64,000 bases of DNA from Formosa agariphila KMM 3901 (lineage in GTDB: Bacteria > Bacteroidota > Bacteroidia > Flavobacteriales > Flavobacteriaceae). A program made the position numbers and the translations under genes. The stretch spans positions 322,851-386,850 of the forward strand of contig NZ_HG315671.1 of assembly GCF_000723205.1 (NCBI RefSeq). The letters run 5' to 3'. This document shows, in pieces, positions 1 through 9,920 of this stretch. The notes under the pieces were generated by a model. The model did not search any database. It was not told the origin of the DNA and saw only the letters and a list, made by a program, of their open reading frames with translations. The number at the start of each line of letters is the position of its first letter. Positions within the stretch are counted from its first letter, which is position 1.

Positions 1-387
1 GCAATTGAAAATAAAACGTTCGATGCTATTTTAGATTATATCGCACCAAAAGGTGTAGAAGAAAATGGTGCCATACAGTTTGAGATTAAAGGAAGTTTAA
101 AAAACATGGACGATACATTTATCCGTGCAGGTTTAAGTGCCAATGCGTCTATAATTTTAGACAAGGTTGAAAATGTATTAGCCATTAAAGAAGCGTTAGT
201 GCAATACGATGATAAAACAAAATTACCTTTTGTAGAAGTTGAAAATGGAGATCAGGAATTCGTAAGAAAAGATGTCGAGTTAGGCATCAGTGATGGTATT
301 TTTGTGCAAGTAAAGAGTGGTATTTCAAAAGACGATAAAATTAAAGTTTGGAATCAAATACAAGGAACTCCAAATTATGCACAATAA
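1..387 (+). CDS. Efflux periplasmic adaptor (HlyD/MFP family), C-terminal part
   Basis: The reading frame is open from the first base of the window, so this is the last ~128 residues of a gene that begins upstream. The visible part resembles the membrane-proximal beta domain of HlyD/RND-type membrane fusion proteins. It has a strand-rich segment ending in an ALxxG-like section (residues about 50-65 of the fragment) and then a terminal region of the type 'V..G..DG..VQV..GI...D.I'. Such proteins bridge an inner-membrane pump and a TolC channel across the periplasm. A TolC-family gene follows 51 nt downstream on the same strand, which supports an efflux role. The transported substrate and the pump class cannot be read from this fragment. 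Confidence 0.8.
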   Translation, partial: AIENKTFDAILDYIAPKGVEENGAIQFEIKGSLKNMDDTFIRAGLSANASIILDKVENVLAIKEALVQYDDKTKLPFVEVENGDQEFVRKDVELGISDGIFVQVKSGISKDDKIKVWNQIQGTPNYAQ

Positions 388-438
388 ATTGACACTTAGT
401 GTAACACTTTTAACTATTTTTAGACTGATAATGTAATT

Positions 439-1791
439 ATGAAAAAAATAACCCTTTTAGGACTTTTCCTTTTTAGTGTAATGTTTACTTACGCTCAGGA
501 TAATAAGCAATGGACTCTTGAAGAATGTGTTAATTACGCACTAGAAAATAATATTTCTATTAAGCAATCGGAATTAGATACTGATTTAGCAGGAATCGAT
601 AAGTCTGATGCTGTAATGAATTTCTTGCCTACTGTAAATGCGAATGCTTCATATAATATTAATACAGGAGCTAACGTAAACCCAGCGACAAATCAATTCG
701 AAAATCAGACGTTTAGATCGGCTAGTGGTGGTGTAAATTCTGGAGTAAATTTATTTTCTGGACTTCAAAACTGGAAAGCCTTACAACGTTCCAAAATAAA
801 CATTATAGCATCGCAGTATCAATTAGATAAGATGAAAGATGATATTTCTATTTTTGTAGCTAATGCCTTTGTTCAAATTTTATACAATAAAGAACAAATC
901 AAGGTTTTAAATGCTCAGAATAAAATCACCAAAGAAAATCTAGAACGTACTAACGAATTGGTAGATGCAGGTGTTTTACCTAAAGGCGATGTGCTAGAAA
1001 TAAAAGCTACCGATGCAACCCAAATTCAACAAATTATTGCTGCCGAAAATGATTTATTTATTTCAAAAATAGGATTGGCTCAATTATTAAAAATTGAAGA
1101 TTACCAAACGTTCGATATTGCCGACGAAGATTATGGTTTATTTTCAGATGCTATATTAGAAGAAAATCCTTCAGCAATTATTGAAAAAGCTAAAGAAGAA
1201 GTCTACGATGTAAAAGTTGCAGAAACAAATTTAGAATTGGCTCAAAAAGATTTAGAATTATCAAGAACACAGTATTATCCTCAATTAACAGCATTTATGG
1301 GATATAGTACGCGTTGGTCTAGTACGAATTTAGATTTTATTACTGGTCAAGAAATGCCATTTATAGACCAACTTTATACGTTTGATGGTACGTCTATGGG
1401 GTTACAACTTAGTGTGCCTATTTTTAATGGATTATCGGTAAGAAATAATGTAAGACGTAATCAGGTAAATGTAGAGCGTTCTAAATATTTATTAGAGCAA
1501 GCAAATTTAGATTTAGAATCAGAGGTTTATCAAGCCTATAATGATGCTAAAAATGCTAAGAAATCATTTGAAGCTGCAACGCAAACTTCTGAAGCTAGAA
1601 AGTTAGCTTTCGAGTATGCCGAAGAACGTTATACTGTTGGATTAACTAATGCTTTCGATTTTAGTCAGGCGTCAATTAATTACGAGAATGCACAGTCGGA
1701 AGTGGTGAGAACCAAATATGAATATATTTTTAAAGTTAAAGTTTTAGAATTCTATTTCGGAATTCCAATAGATCAAATTAATTACAACTAA
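439..1791 (+). CDS. TolC-family outer-membrane efflux channel
   Basis: A 450-residue protein, the usual TolC-family length. An N-terminal signal peptide (residues 1-19, ending TYA before Q20) is followed by two OEP repeats, roughly residues 25-225 and 245-445. Long, alanine- and asparagine-rich amphipathic helices in each repeat would form the periplasmic tunnel. It should sit as a trimer in the outer membrane and be the exit duct for the adaptors encoded on both sides. The downstream adaptor starts 3 nt after its stop, so the genes are probably co-transcribed. Substrate unknown. Confidence 0.93.
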   Translation: MKKITLLGLFLFSVMFTYAQDNKQWTLEECVNYALENNISIKQSELDTDLAGIDKSDAVMNFLPTVNANASYNINTGANVNPATNQFENQTFRSASGGVNSGVNLFSGLQNWKALQRSKINIIASQYQLDKMKDDISIFVANAFVQILYNKEQIKVLNAQNKITKENLERTNELVDAGVLPKGDVLEIKATDATQIQQIIAAENDLFISKIGLAQLLKIEDYQTFDIADEDYGLFSDAILEENPSAIIEKAKEEVYDVKVAETNLELAQKDLELSRTQYYPQLTAFMGYSTRWSSTNLDFITGQEMPFIDQLYTFDGTSMGLQLSVPIFNGLSVRNNVRRNQVNVERSKYLLEQANLDLESEVYQAYNDAKNAKKSFEAATQTSEARKLAFEYAEERYTVGLTNAFDFSQASINYENAQSEVVRTKYEYIFKVKVLEFYFGIPIDQINYN

Positions 1792-1794
1792 ACC

Positions 1795-3066
1795 ATGAAG
1801 AAAAAAAAGCTAATTCTTATTGTTTCAATTATTGTAGCACTTCTTGCGTTACTTGTTTTCGGAAAAAAAGCAGGTTGGTTTGGTAAGCAAACAAATTTTA
1901 AGCAAGTAGAAACTAAAGAACTTACAGTTCTAGATGTTATTGAAACAGTTTCTGCTACCGGTAAAATACAACCTGAGGTAGAGGTTAAGTTATCTAGTGA
2001 AGTTTCTGGAGAAATTATAGCATTACCAGTTCGTGAAGGCCAAGAAATACAAAAAGGTGATTTATTGGTTAAGATAAATCCAGATATTTATCAGTCAAGT
2101 TTAAACCGTTCTCAGGCGACATTGCAAAATGCAAAATCGGGATTAGATCAAGCAGATGCCTCATTAAAAGAAGCAAAAGCGAGTTACGAAAGAAATAAAA
2201 CGTTATTCGAAAAAGGGATTATTTCTAAAGCAGATTGGGATAAAGCCATATCTGTTTACGAAGTGGCAGAAGCCTCTAAAGCCTCTGCATATTACAACGT
2301 TCAAAGTGCGGGAGCAACGGTAAACGAAGCAAACGATAATTTAAATAGAACCACTATTTTCGCTCCAATGAGTGGTACAATTTCTAAATTAGATGCCGAA
2401 TTAGGAGAGCGTGTAGTAGGAACTCAGCAAATGGCTGGTACCGAAATTATGCGTGTTGCCAATTTAAACAATATGGAAGTTGAAGTTGATGTAAACGAAA
2501 ATGATATTGTAAAAGTAAATATTGGAGATTCTACAATTGTTGAAGTCGATGCGTATTTAAAGAAGGAATTTAAAGGTATTGTTACTGAAATTGCAAATTC
2601 AGCAGATGAAGCTTTAACTTCAGATCAAGTGACAAATTTTAAAGTAAAAGTTAGAATTTTAGAAGAGTCGTATCAAGATTTAATTGAAGGAAAACCAAAA
2701 TCGTATTCACCATTTCGTCCAGGAATGACAGCTACAGTAGATATTATTACTAAACAGCGTAAAGATATTATAGCTGTGCCTATTAGTGCTATTGTAATTA
2801 AAAACGATACAACAACGTCTACATCTACAACTCCAAAAGATGCTATTTCATCAGAAAAATTTGAATGTGTGTTTGTTAAAGATGGTGAGTTCGCTAAGTT
2901 ACGTGTTGTTAAAACGGGAATTCAAGATAACTCGAATATTGAAATTATTTCAGGATTAGAAGAAGGAGAAGAAGTAATTATAGGACCTTATAATATGGTG
3001 ACTAAAACGTTGAAAAGCGGTGATAAAGTTGGGTTAAAAGAAACCGATAGTAACATAGAAGAATAA
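1795..3066 (+). CDS. Efflux periplasmic adaptor subunit (MacA/HlyD-like)
   Basis: A 423-residue membrane fusion protein. One N-terminal transmembrane helix (about residues 5-23) is followed by the first lipoyl half-motif (about 65-95), an alpha-helical hairpin (about 100-185), the second lipoyl half with 'APMSGTIS' (about 190-200) and beta-barrel and membrane-proximal domains to the end. A Ser/Thr-rich linker near residues 340-350 looks like a loop. The architecture is MacA-like, and MacA proteins work with MacB-type ABC permeases. No permease follows here; the next gene is tsaB. The pump itself is therefore presumably upstream of the window or elsewhere. Confidence 0.9.
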   Translation: MKKKKLILIVSIIVALLALLVFGKKAGWFGKQTNFKQVETKELTVLDVIETVSATGKIQPEVEVKLSSEVSGEIIALPVREGQEIQKGDLLVKINPDIYQSSLNRSQATLQNAKSGLDQADASLKEAKASYERNKTLFEKGIISKADWDKAISVYEVAEASKASAYYNVQSAGATVNEANDNLNRTTIFAPMSGTISKLDAELGERVVGTQQMAGTEIMRVANLNNMEVEVDVNENDIVKVNIGDSTIVEVDAYLKKEFKGIVTEIANSADEALTSDQVTNFKVKVRILEESYQDLIEGKPKSYSPFRPGMTATVDIITKQRKDIIAVPISAIVIKNDTTTSTSTTPKDAISSEKFECVFVKDGEFAKLRVVKTGIQDNSNIEIISGLEEGEEVIIGPYNMVTKTLKSGDKVGLKETDSNIEE

Positions 3067-3082
3067 TTAAAAAGTATACATA

Positions 3083-3757
3083 GTGGCATTACTATTAAAT
3101 ATAGAAACAGCAACAACAAACTGCTCGGTCTCATTATCTAAGGATGGTGAGACTTTTGCTTTAAAAGAAGATAACGATAAAGGCTATTCGCATGCAGAAA
3201 GACTTCACGGTTATATTAAAGCGTTGTTAGAGGAAAATAATATTGATAAGTCTCAAATAGATGCAATTTCCATTAGTAAAGGTCCTGGGTCTTATACAGG
3301 TTTAAGAATTGGAGTTTCTACGGCTAAAGGCCTTTGTTTTGCTTTAAATAAACCGTTAATTGCTGTATCAACGCTAGAAGCATTGGCGCATCAAGTTCAG
3401 GCTTCAGAAGGTGTTATCGTATCTATGTTAGATGCGCGTAGAATGGAAGTGTATTCTGCCGTTTATGATGCAAATTATAAGGAAGTTCGTGAGATACAAG
3501 CAGAGATCCTAGACGAAGCGTCTTTTAAACCTTATTTAGAACAGGGGAAAGTGTATTTTGTGGGTAATGGTGTAGAAAAGACGAAAACAGTAATTACACA
3601 TCCTAATGCTATTTTTGTAGATGGTAAATTGCCATCTGCAAGAGAGATGGGAGTTTTAGCAGAATTAAAGCACAAAAAAAGCGACACCGAAGATGTCGCT
3701 TATTTTGAACCTTATTATTTAAAAGATTTTGTGGCTTTAAAGCCTAAAGCTAAATAA
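3083..3757 (+). CDS. tsaB: tRNA threonylcarbamoyladenosine biosynthesis protein TsaB
   Basis: A 224-residue ASKHA-fold protein with a GTG start. The N-terminal phosphate-1-like motif is LNIETATTNCSVSL, and the TsaB signature GPGSYTGLRIG lies around residues 67-77. TsaB partners TsaD and TsaE in making the universal t6A37 modification of ANN-decoding tRNAs. It lacks the metal-binding histidines of TsaD, as expected for the non-catalytic scaffold paralogue. It follows the efflux adaptor by 16 nt and converges on the MscS gene with one base between stops. Confidence 0.95.
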   Translation: MALLLNIETATTNCSVSLSKDGETFALKEDNDKGYSHAERLHGYIKALLEENNIDKSQIDAISISKGPGSYTGLRIGVSTAKGLCFALNKPLIAVSTLEALAHQVQASEGVIVSMLDARRMEVYSAVYDANYKEVREIQAEILDEASFKPYLEQGKVYFVGNGVEKTKTVITHPNAIFVDGKLPSAREMGVLAELKHKKSDTEDVAYFEPYYLKDFVALKPKAK

Positions 3758-3758
3758 A

Positions 3759-4577
3759 TTATCCTTCTTTTTGTATCTCTACAGAATGTGGATAAGGTAT
3801 TTCGATTCCAGCAGCATCAAGTGCTAATTTAATGGCTTCGGTGTTCTCAAAATGAACATCCCAATAATCTGCATTTTTAACCCAACCTCTTACAGCAAAG
3901 TTAACAGAACTGTCTGCTAATTCTGTAACAGCCACCATAGGTGCAGGATCTTTTAATACTTTAGGATTAGACGTTAATACGTTCATTAATACCTCTTTTG
4001 TTTTCTTAATATCATCATCGTAGCTTACACCTACAACCATATCTAAACGAATTTGGTCGTTAGCACTATAATTAATAATATTACTATTAGATAATGGTCC
4101 GTTAGGAACAATAACCTTACGGTTTTGAGGCGTTGCTAATTCGGTAGTGAATATTTTAATTTCTTTTACAGTTCCAGACTCACCACTTCCTGTGATGTAA
4201 TCTCCAACTTTAAAAGGTTTAAATAATAAAATTAATACTCCTCCTGCAAAGTTAGCAAGCGATCCTTGTAAAGCTAAACCAATGGCTAAACCAGCAGCAC
4301 CCAATACGGCAGCAAAAGATGTTGTAGGAATTCCTAAGGTTCCTAAAAGTGTAATGATTAAAAGAATTCTTAAAGACCAACTAATAAGATCAATTAAAAA
4401 CTTTTGTAGACTTACTTCGTAGTCTCTTTTTTCCATTAATTTTTTTGAAGTCCTAACAATTTTTCTAATTGCCCAAGATCCAACAATCCAAACAACAATA
4501 GCACCAATAACTTTTAAACCATATTCGGTTCCAAAAGCTATGATTTGCTTTAAGTAGTAATCTAAATTTTCTTCCAT
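3759..4577 (-). CDS. Small-conductance mechanosensitive channel (MscS family)
   Basis: A 272-residue protein close to the canonical MscS length. It has three predicted membrane helices: about 15-35, 65-85, and the pore-lining helix 90-115, which is rich in Gly/Ala (GAAGLAIGLALQGS). The MscS beta domain follows, with the family stretch around 'FKPFKVGDYI' and a C-terminal alpha/beta domain. It would be an inner-membrane channel that opens on hypo-osmotic shock. It is transcribed alone; a rho-independent hairpin lies about 100 nt upstream of its start, belonging to the preceding gene. Confidence 0.93.
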   Translation of the reverse strand: MEENLDYYLKQIIAFGTEYGLKVIGAIVVWIVGSWAIRKIVRTSKKLMEKRDYEVSLQKFLIDLISWSLRILLIITLLGTLGIPTTSFAAVLGAAGLAIGLALQGSLANFAGGVLILLFKPFKVGDYITGSGESGTVKEIKIFTTELATPQNRKVIVPNGPLSNSNIINYSANDQIRLDMVVGVSYDDDIKKTKEVLMNVLTSNPKVLKDPAPMVAVTELADSSVNFAVRGWVKNADYWDVHFENTEAIKLALDAAGIEIPYPHSVEIQKEG

Positions 4578-4675
4578 AAATTATAGTAATTTTCTAATTT
4601 GTACAAATCTAAAAAAACGGTCGGATATCTATAGTTTTTAAAGTAAAAAAGAGTTGTAATTTGACAGATATGAAT

Positions 4676-4713
4676 AAAAAACGCGAAAATTCTATTAGAT
4701 TTTCGCGTTTTTT
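4676..4713 (-). terminator. Rho-independent terminator (symmetric)
   Basis: A perfect 15-bp inverted repeat with A-run and T-run flanks around a CGCG core and an 8-nt loop. It lies between the NfuA gene and the MscS gene, both on the minus strand. It therefore most likely ends the NfuA transcript, about 270 nt after its stop codon. Confidence 0.75.
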
Positions 4714-4984
4714 ATAAGTTTAATTAACCTTAGAATGCATTTTAAATTTTCTCTTTAGCACCTGCATTCAACAATTAAACTTAGGATTTTATATAAACAG
4801 ATTTTAAATTGTTTACGGTTTTATAAGCATTTGTAATGGTTATTTATATAGTATCATCCAAACTTTTATCATAATTAGGTAAGACTTCTATAGCTTTTAA
4901 TTTAGATATAATTGTAGTTGTTTGATTAATTATAAACTACCATTTTTAACTTTTAAAAACACGATAATGAATTTTTAAAGCTGA
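4714..4984. other. AT-rich gap with no recognised gene
   Basis: About 270 bases between the NfuA stop and its apparent terminator. I see no open reading frame of note and no clear hairpin. If the hairpin at 4676-4713 is the real terminator, this is an unusually long 3' untranslated region. Confidence 0.5.
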
Positions 4985-5887
4985 TTATCCGTTAATAGCT
5001 TCAACAAATTCTACTTTGTCTTTAAGCATTTCTTTTAACATATTTTCAATACCGTTTTTTAATGTAAACGTAGAGGATGGACAACCGCTGCAAGCCCCTT
5101 GAAGGATTACTTTTACGGTTTTCGTATCTGCATCGTACGATTGAAATTGTATGTTTCCACCATCGCTAGCAACAGCTGGTTTTACATATTCTTCCAAAAT
5201 ATTTATAATCTCTTTCGAAATATCGTCTAAGGCATCAAAAGATTCATCAATTTGAGGTGTTGTTTTTCCTAGTGCTTCAGGAGCTTCAGCGAGTACAACA
5301 TCTTTACCTTGTTCTATGAAACTACGTATAAATTCACGTAATTCCATTGTAATATCTTGCCATTCGGCAACATCATACTTGGTAATAGATACGTAATTTT
5401 CATCGATAAATATGCTTTTCACAAAAGGAAAGTGGAATAATTCCGACGCTAATGGAGATAGTTTGGCTTCGTCTATAGATGTAAACTCAAACATAGCCGC
5501 TACTAATTTTTTATTAGCTACAAACTTTTGTACAGCTGGGTTTGGAGTGCTCTCTGCATATACTGTAACAGCAGTTTTCTTTGGAGCACTATCGTCTACC
5601 ACGACAACTCCATCGTTATTTAAATAGTCTTTGATTTGTGTAGCAACTTCGTCTTGTACATCTTTCCATTCTACAATATTAAAGCGTTCTACAGCAATAA
5701 AGTTAGCAGAGATATATACTTTTTTTACAAAAGGTAAATAGAATAATTGTTGTGCTAATGGTGAGTTTTTAGCCTCGTCGATATTGTTAAATTCGAAACT
5801 TTGATATTTGGTAATGAATTGATTTAATTCAAATTTTATGATAGTTGGATTGGTAGTTTCTTGTACAGAAACACTAAATGTTTTCAT
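4985..5887 (-). CDS. NifU-family Fe-S cluster carrier with two Nfu_N domains
   Basis: A 300-residue protein. Two related Nfu N-terminal scaffold domains (about 1-90 and 108-195) each contain the motif 'TxNP..xKF' and an 'SPLA..LF..PFVK' helix. A C-terminal NifU domain (about 220-300) carries the cluster-binding pair C266-x2-C269 in ACSGCPSS. Proteins of this family carry assembled Fe-S clusters to apo-enzymes in the cytoplasm. The tandem N-domain is a duplication: the two copies share the same order of motifs. It is transcribed divergently from the PorP-like gene and appears monocistronic. Confidence 0.92.
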   Translation of the reverse strand: MKTFSVSVQETTNPTIIKFELNQFITKYQSFEFNNIDEAKNSPLAQQLFYLPFVKKVYISANFIAVERFNIVEWKDVQDEVATQIKDYLNNDGVVVVDDSAPKKTAVTVYAESTPNPAVQKFVANKKLVAAMFEFTSIDEAKLSPLASELFHFPFVKSIFIDENYVSITKYDVAEWQDITMELREFIRSFIEQGKDVVLAEAPEALGKTTPQIDESFDALDDISKEIINILEEYVKPAVASDGGNIQFQSYDADTKTVKVILQGACSGCPSSTFTLKNGIENMLKEMLKDKVEFVEAING

Positions 5888-6179
5888 TTTTAAAAAATTT
5901 TTACAAAATTAATAAAACAAAAGTTCAATTGTCTTGAAATAAGTTTTAATTTAAGCCCTATAAAATAATAATATATTAAGAATAACTAAATTTATAGGTT
6001 GTTTAAATCGAGTAACTTGATAACAAAGTAAATTAAACCATACAATAGTATATTGTATTTTAGTTAGTCGTAAAATATACATAAACTTTAAGCGTTTTTC
6101 TTAATATATTAAACATGTTTAACTCCCTAGCAAATAACGTGTAATACACTTTTTAACTAATAGCAAACTAATTATTAAT

Positions 6180-7181
6180 ATGAATTTTAGAACGTTTAGG
6201 TTCATTCTCTTCTTTTTATTTATTTCTCCCTTTTGTGAAGCTCAAGAAGGTTTACCTATCTATAGCGATTACCTTACCGATAATTATTATTTAATACACC
6301 CATCTATGGCTGGTGTGGCACATTGTGCAAAACTGCGGATTACCGCAAGACAACAATGGCTAGATCAAGATGAGGCTCCACAATTATTAACTGCTAGTGT
6401 GAATAGTAGGATAGGGGATTCTCCTTCTGCAATTGGAGGAATTTTATATACAGACAAAAATGGGTATCATTCACAATCTGGAGGCTACGTAACTTATGCA
6501 CACCATTTAATGTTTTCAAGAAATGAAATTGATTTGAATATGTTATCCTTTGGATTAAGTGCTGGTTTTATTCAATACAGATTAGACGAATCTTCGTTTT
6601 TAGATGGTCAATATGACCCGATAATCTCTGGTATTAATCAAAGTTCTGCAAATTTTAATATTGATTTTGGAATGTCTTATCATTTTATAAACACCTATGT
6701 ACACGCTACAGTAAAGAATCTATTAAAAAATGAGGGTGTAAATAATGATATCGAAATTACAAACAACTTAAGGCGCTATTTATTCTCTGTTGGACATGTA
6801 TTTAATACAAGTCGTAAAGAATTAACCTTTGAGCCTTCTATATTGGCACAATACGAGGAAGGAACAAATGAAACTACCCTCGATTTTAATCTTAAACTAT
6901 ATCAAGATTTTGAGAAAGCTAAAATGTATTTTGGTATTTCTTATAGACGAAGCTTAGATGGTGCAATAGATTTTAATGGAGACGAGATAAAAGGTCAGAA
7001 ACTTCAATATATAACTCCTTTAGTTGGAATCTCATACAAGCAGTTTGTTTTTGCATATACCTACAGTTATCAGACAAATTCTATAGTGTTTAGTAACGGT
7101 GGTTTTCATCAGTTTACTATAGGATATAATTTTAATTGTAGAAAAGAGAAATACCATTGTGATTGTCCTTCGGTTAACTAA
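6180..7181 (+). CDS. PorP/SprF-family outer-membrane protein
   Basis: A 333-residue protein with a signal peptide (about 1-21, ending CEA before Q22). The typical PorP/SprF opening, Y..Y..N...IHPSMAG, is followed by 'ARQQW' and then alternating beta strands of an outer-membrane barrel. PorP/SprF proteins accompany type IX secretion and gliding systems, where they help anchor or export large surface adhesins. No adhesin, SprE or Gld gene lies next to it here, so it is an orphan copy. The C-terminal tail contains several Cys residues (CRKEKYHCDC). Confidence 0.88.
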   Translation: MNFRTFRFILFFLFISPFCEAQEGLPIYSDYLTDNYYLIHPSMAGVAHCAKLRITARQQWLDQDEAPQLLTASVNSRIGDSPSAIGGILYTDKNGYHSQSGGYVTYAHHLMFSRNEIDLNMLSFGLSAGFIQYRLDESSFLDGQYDPIISGINQSSANFNIDFGMSYHFINTYVHATVKNLLKNEGVNNDIEITNNLRRYLFSVGHVFNTSRKELTFEPSILAQYEEGTNETTLDFNLKLYQDFEKAKMYFGISYRRSLDGAIDFNGDEIKGQKLQYITPLVGISYKQFVFAYTYSYQTNSIVFSNGGFHQFTIGYNFNCRKEKYHCDCPSVN

Positions 7182-7210
7182 CTTTGTGAGTAAACACTAA
7201 AAATTTCATT

Positions 7211-7738
7211 ATGATTATAAAAGCTGTAAGAGGAAATTCACCACAAATTCCAGACGATTGTTTTGTTGCAGAAAATGCAACTATTGTAGGAGAAGTAAGT
7301 ATGGGTAAGGAATGTAGTATTTGGTATAATGCAGTTCTAAGAGGCGATGTTCATTTTATAAAAATGGGTGATAAGGTAAACGTTCAAGATGGAGCAGTAA
7401 TTCATGCTACGTACCAAAAATCGCCTACAACCATAGGCAATAATGTCTCTATTGGTCATAATGCTTTAGTGCATGGATGTACCATTCACGACAATGTTTT
7501 AATAGGAATGGGAAGTATTGTAATGGACGATTGTATTATTGAAAGTAATTCTATTATTGCTGCAGGTGCTGTGGTTACTAAGAATACAATTGTTAAGTCT
7601 GGAAGTATTTATGCGGGTGTTCCTGCTAAGAAAGTTAAAGATATTAGTGAAGAATTAATTTCTGGTGAAATACATAGAATAGCAGATAATTATGTGAAAT
7701 ATTCTAGTTGGTTTAAAGAAGATGAAGTTAATCGTTGA
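7211..7738 (+). CDS. Gamma-class carbonic anhydrase family protein
   Basis: A 175-residue left-handed beta-helix protein made of hexapeptide repeats (for example VGEVSMG, IGNNVS, IGMGSI, IAAGAV). The three zinc-ligand histidines of the gamma-carbonic anhydrase pattern are present as H65, H83 and H88. The protein probably forms a trimer with metal at the subunit interfaces. Whether it hydrates CO2 or has another role cannot be decided, because many family members are poorly active. It starts 29 nt after the PorP-like gene and may be co-transcribed with it. Confidence 0.92.
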   Translation: MIIKAVRGNSPQIPDDCFVAENATIVGEVSMGKECSIWYNAVLRGDVHFIKMGDKVNVQDGAVIHATYQKSPTTIGNNVSIGHNALVHGCTIHDNVLIGMGSIVMDDCIIESNSIIAAGAVVTKNTIVKSGSIYAGVPAKKVKDISEELISGEIHRIADNYVKYSSWFKEDEVNR

Positions 7739-7867
7739 ATCTTACACCTTTAACTAAAATTAGAACTTATTCTTTTTTAATTCTAAGATTCACTATACAT
7801 TTACACTGCTATTAATTTGAATCTATTTAGACTCAGTATGTTGCATGTTTATTATGGCAACCAAAAT

Positions 7868-7895
7868 AAAAAACCACTCATTTGAGTGGTTTTTT
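7868..7895. terminator. Bidirectional rho-independent terminator
   Basis: A 13-bp perfect stem (ACCACTCA core) with an A-run on the left, a T-run on the right and a very short loop. It lies between the convergent carbonic anhydrase and clpX genes, so it can end both transcripts. Confidence 0.88.
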
Positions 7896-7919
7896 GTTTT
7901 ATAAAGGGTTTTGAAACGT

Positions 7920-9152
7920 TTAAGAAACGGCCTTTAATTTTTTAATTGTTGTTTTGTTCAATTTATCCTCTGTGTACGCTTTTGTAACACGTAGTTCCTT
8001 CTCATTACTACCAGGAAGTTCGAACATGGCATCGGTTAATACTTCTTCGCATAACGAACGTAATCCACGAGCTCCCAATTTATATTCTATTGCTTTTTCA
8101 ACAATAAAATCTAAAGCACCATCGGTAATATGAAATTCAATGTCATCCATTTCAAATAACTTTTCATATTGCTTGATAATGGCATTTTTAGGTTCTGTAA
8201 GAATTGCTCTTAATGTTTTAGCATCTAACGGATCCATATACGTTAATACTGGTAATCGCCCAATAATTTCAGGGATTAATCCGAAGTCTTTTAAATCCTT
8301 TGGAATAATATATTGCAACAAGTGGTTCTGATCGATAATATCGTCAGACTTAGAAGCACTATACCCTACAGCTTGCATGTTTAAACGCTTAGAAATATTA
8401 CGTTCTATACCATCGAAAGCTCCACCTGCAATAAACAAGATGTTTTCCGTATTCACCTCGATAAACTTCTGATCTGGATGCTTACGACCTCCTTTTGGTG
8501 GCACGTTTACAGTGGTTCCTTCTAAAAGCTTCAATAAAGCTTGTTGCACACCTTCTCCAGAGACATCTCTTGTTATTGAAGGGTTATCGCTTTTACGAGC
8601 AATTTTATCAATCTCATCTATAAAAACAATACCTTTTTCAGCTTTTTCTAAACTGTAATCTGCAGCTTGTAATAAACGTGTTAAGATACTTTCTACATCT
8701 TCACCAACATAACCAGCTTCTGTTAATACTGTAGCATCAACAATAGCTAAAGGCACATTTAACATCTTGGCAATGGTTTTAGCCATTAATGTTTTTCCGG
8801 TACCTGTTTGTCCAACCATCATGATGTTACTTTTCTGAATCTCGATATCATCTTTAGATGGAGATTGTAACAAACGTTTGTAATGGTTATATACAGCGAC
8901 AGACATTACTTTTTTAGTCATATCCTGACCAATAATGTACTCGTCTAAAAATTCTTTAATTTGAAGTGGTTTACGCAACATTAATTCGGCCGATAATTCA
9001 CTATTATCTGTTTGTTTAGATTCTTCTAAAACAATACCGTGTGCTTGTTCGATACAACGATCGCATATATGCGCATCTAAACCTGCTATTAATAAACTAG
9101 TCTCAGGTTTTTTTCTTCCACAAAACGAACATTCTAATTCTTCCTTTGCCAT
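7920..9152 (-). CDS. clpX: ATP-dependent Clp protease ATP-binding subunit ClpX
   Basis: A 410-residue AAA+ unfoldase. An N-terminal C4 zinc-binding domain (C8, C11, C30, C33) precedes Walker A GQTGTGKT at 114-121, the pore-1 loop GYVG, Walker B IVFIDEID and a C-terminal small domain with the sensor-2 stretch GARGLR. An ISKRLN element near the expected position of the ClpP-contacting loop suggests it docks on ClpP, encoded directly upstream. It unfolds tagged substrates in the cytoplasm and feeds them to ClpP. The order tig-clpP-clpX matches the classic bacterial arrangement. Confidence 0.98.
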   Translation of the reverse strand: MAKEELECSFCGRKKPETSLLIAGLDAHICDRCIEQAHGIVLEESKQTDNSELSAELMLRKPLQIKEFLDEYIIGQDMTKKVMSVAVYNHYKRLLQSPSKDDIEIQKSNIMMVGQTGTGKTLMAKTIAKMLNVPLAIVDATVLTEAGYVGEDVESILTRLLQAADYSLEKAEKGIVFIDEIDKIARKSDNPSITRDVSGEGVQQALLKLLEGTTVNVPPKGGRKHPDQKFIEVNTENILFIAGGAFDGIERNISKRLNMQAVGYSASKSDDIIDQNHLLQYIIPKDLKDFGLIPEIIGRLPVLTYMDPLDAKTLRAILTEPKNAIIKQYEKLFEMDDIEFHITDGALDFIVEKAIEYKLGARGLRSLCEEVLTDAMFELPGSNEKELRVTKAYTEDKLNKTTIKKLKAVS

Positions 9153-9213
9153 AAATCTTTTTAAATTTCACTTTATAAATAATAACGAGCTGTTATTATT
9201 TTGTTGAATTATA

Positions 9214-9888
9214 TTAGCTTCTCACTAATATTTCATCAATCATACCGTATTCTTTAGCTTTATCTGCTTTCATCCAGTAATCACGATCACTATCTGCATA
9301 TACTTTGTCGTAATCTTGACCAGAATGCTTACTAATAATCTTGTATAATTCTTCTTTCAAAATTAAAATCTCACGAGCAGTAATCTCAATATCACTAGCT
9401 TGTCCTTGCGCACCACCTAAAGGTTGGTGAATCATAACACGAGAATGTGTTAAACCACTACGTTTACCTTCTGCTCCAGCACATAATAATACAGCACCCA
9501 TAGACGCAGCCATACCAGTACAAATTGTTGCTACATCTGGCTTAATAAATTGCATGGTATCGTAAATACCTAATCCTGCATATACGCTTCCTCCAGGAGA
9601 GTTAATGTAAATTTGGATGTCTTTATTAGCATCTGTACTTTCTAAGAATAATAATTGTGCTTGGATAATGTTAGCAACTTGGTCGTTAATTCCAGTACCC
9701 ATAAATATAATTCTGTCCATCATTAAACGTGAAAACACGTCCATAGCAACAGCATTCATTTGGCGCTCTTCAATAATATTCGGGGTTAAATTAGTTGGGT
9801 ACATACTACCAATAATTTGGTTGTAATAAGTACTACTAATACCTTGATCTTTTATAGCGAATTTTTCGAATTCTTTTCCGTAATTCAT
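9214..9888 (-). CDS. clpP: ATP-dependent Clp protease proteolytic subunit ClpP
   Basis: A 224-residue serine peptidase (family S14). The catalytic triad is visible: S129 in GMAASMG, H154 in MIHQPLGG and D203 in the DRDYWM segment. About 25-30 N-terminal residues precede the core and are probably a propeptide removed by self-processing, as known in the family. It forms a double-heptamer chamber with ClpX. It lies 61 nt upstream of clpX on the same strand, and a hairpin separates it from tig. Confidence 0.98.
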   Translation of the reverse strand: MNYGKEFEKFAIKDQGISSTYYNQIIGSMYPTNLTPNIIEERQMNAVAMDVFSRLMMDRIIFMGTGINDQVANIIQAQLLFLESTDANKDIQIYINSPGGSVYAGLGIYDTMQFIKPDVATICTGMAASMGAVLLCAGAEGKRSGLTHSRVMIHQPLGGAQGQASDIEITAREILILKEELYKIISKHSGQDYDKVYADSDRDYWMKADKAKEYGMIDEILVRS

Positions 9889-9920
9889 AATGTTCTTTTA
9901 GATTAAATAATGAATAAAAT

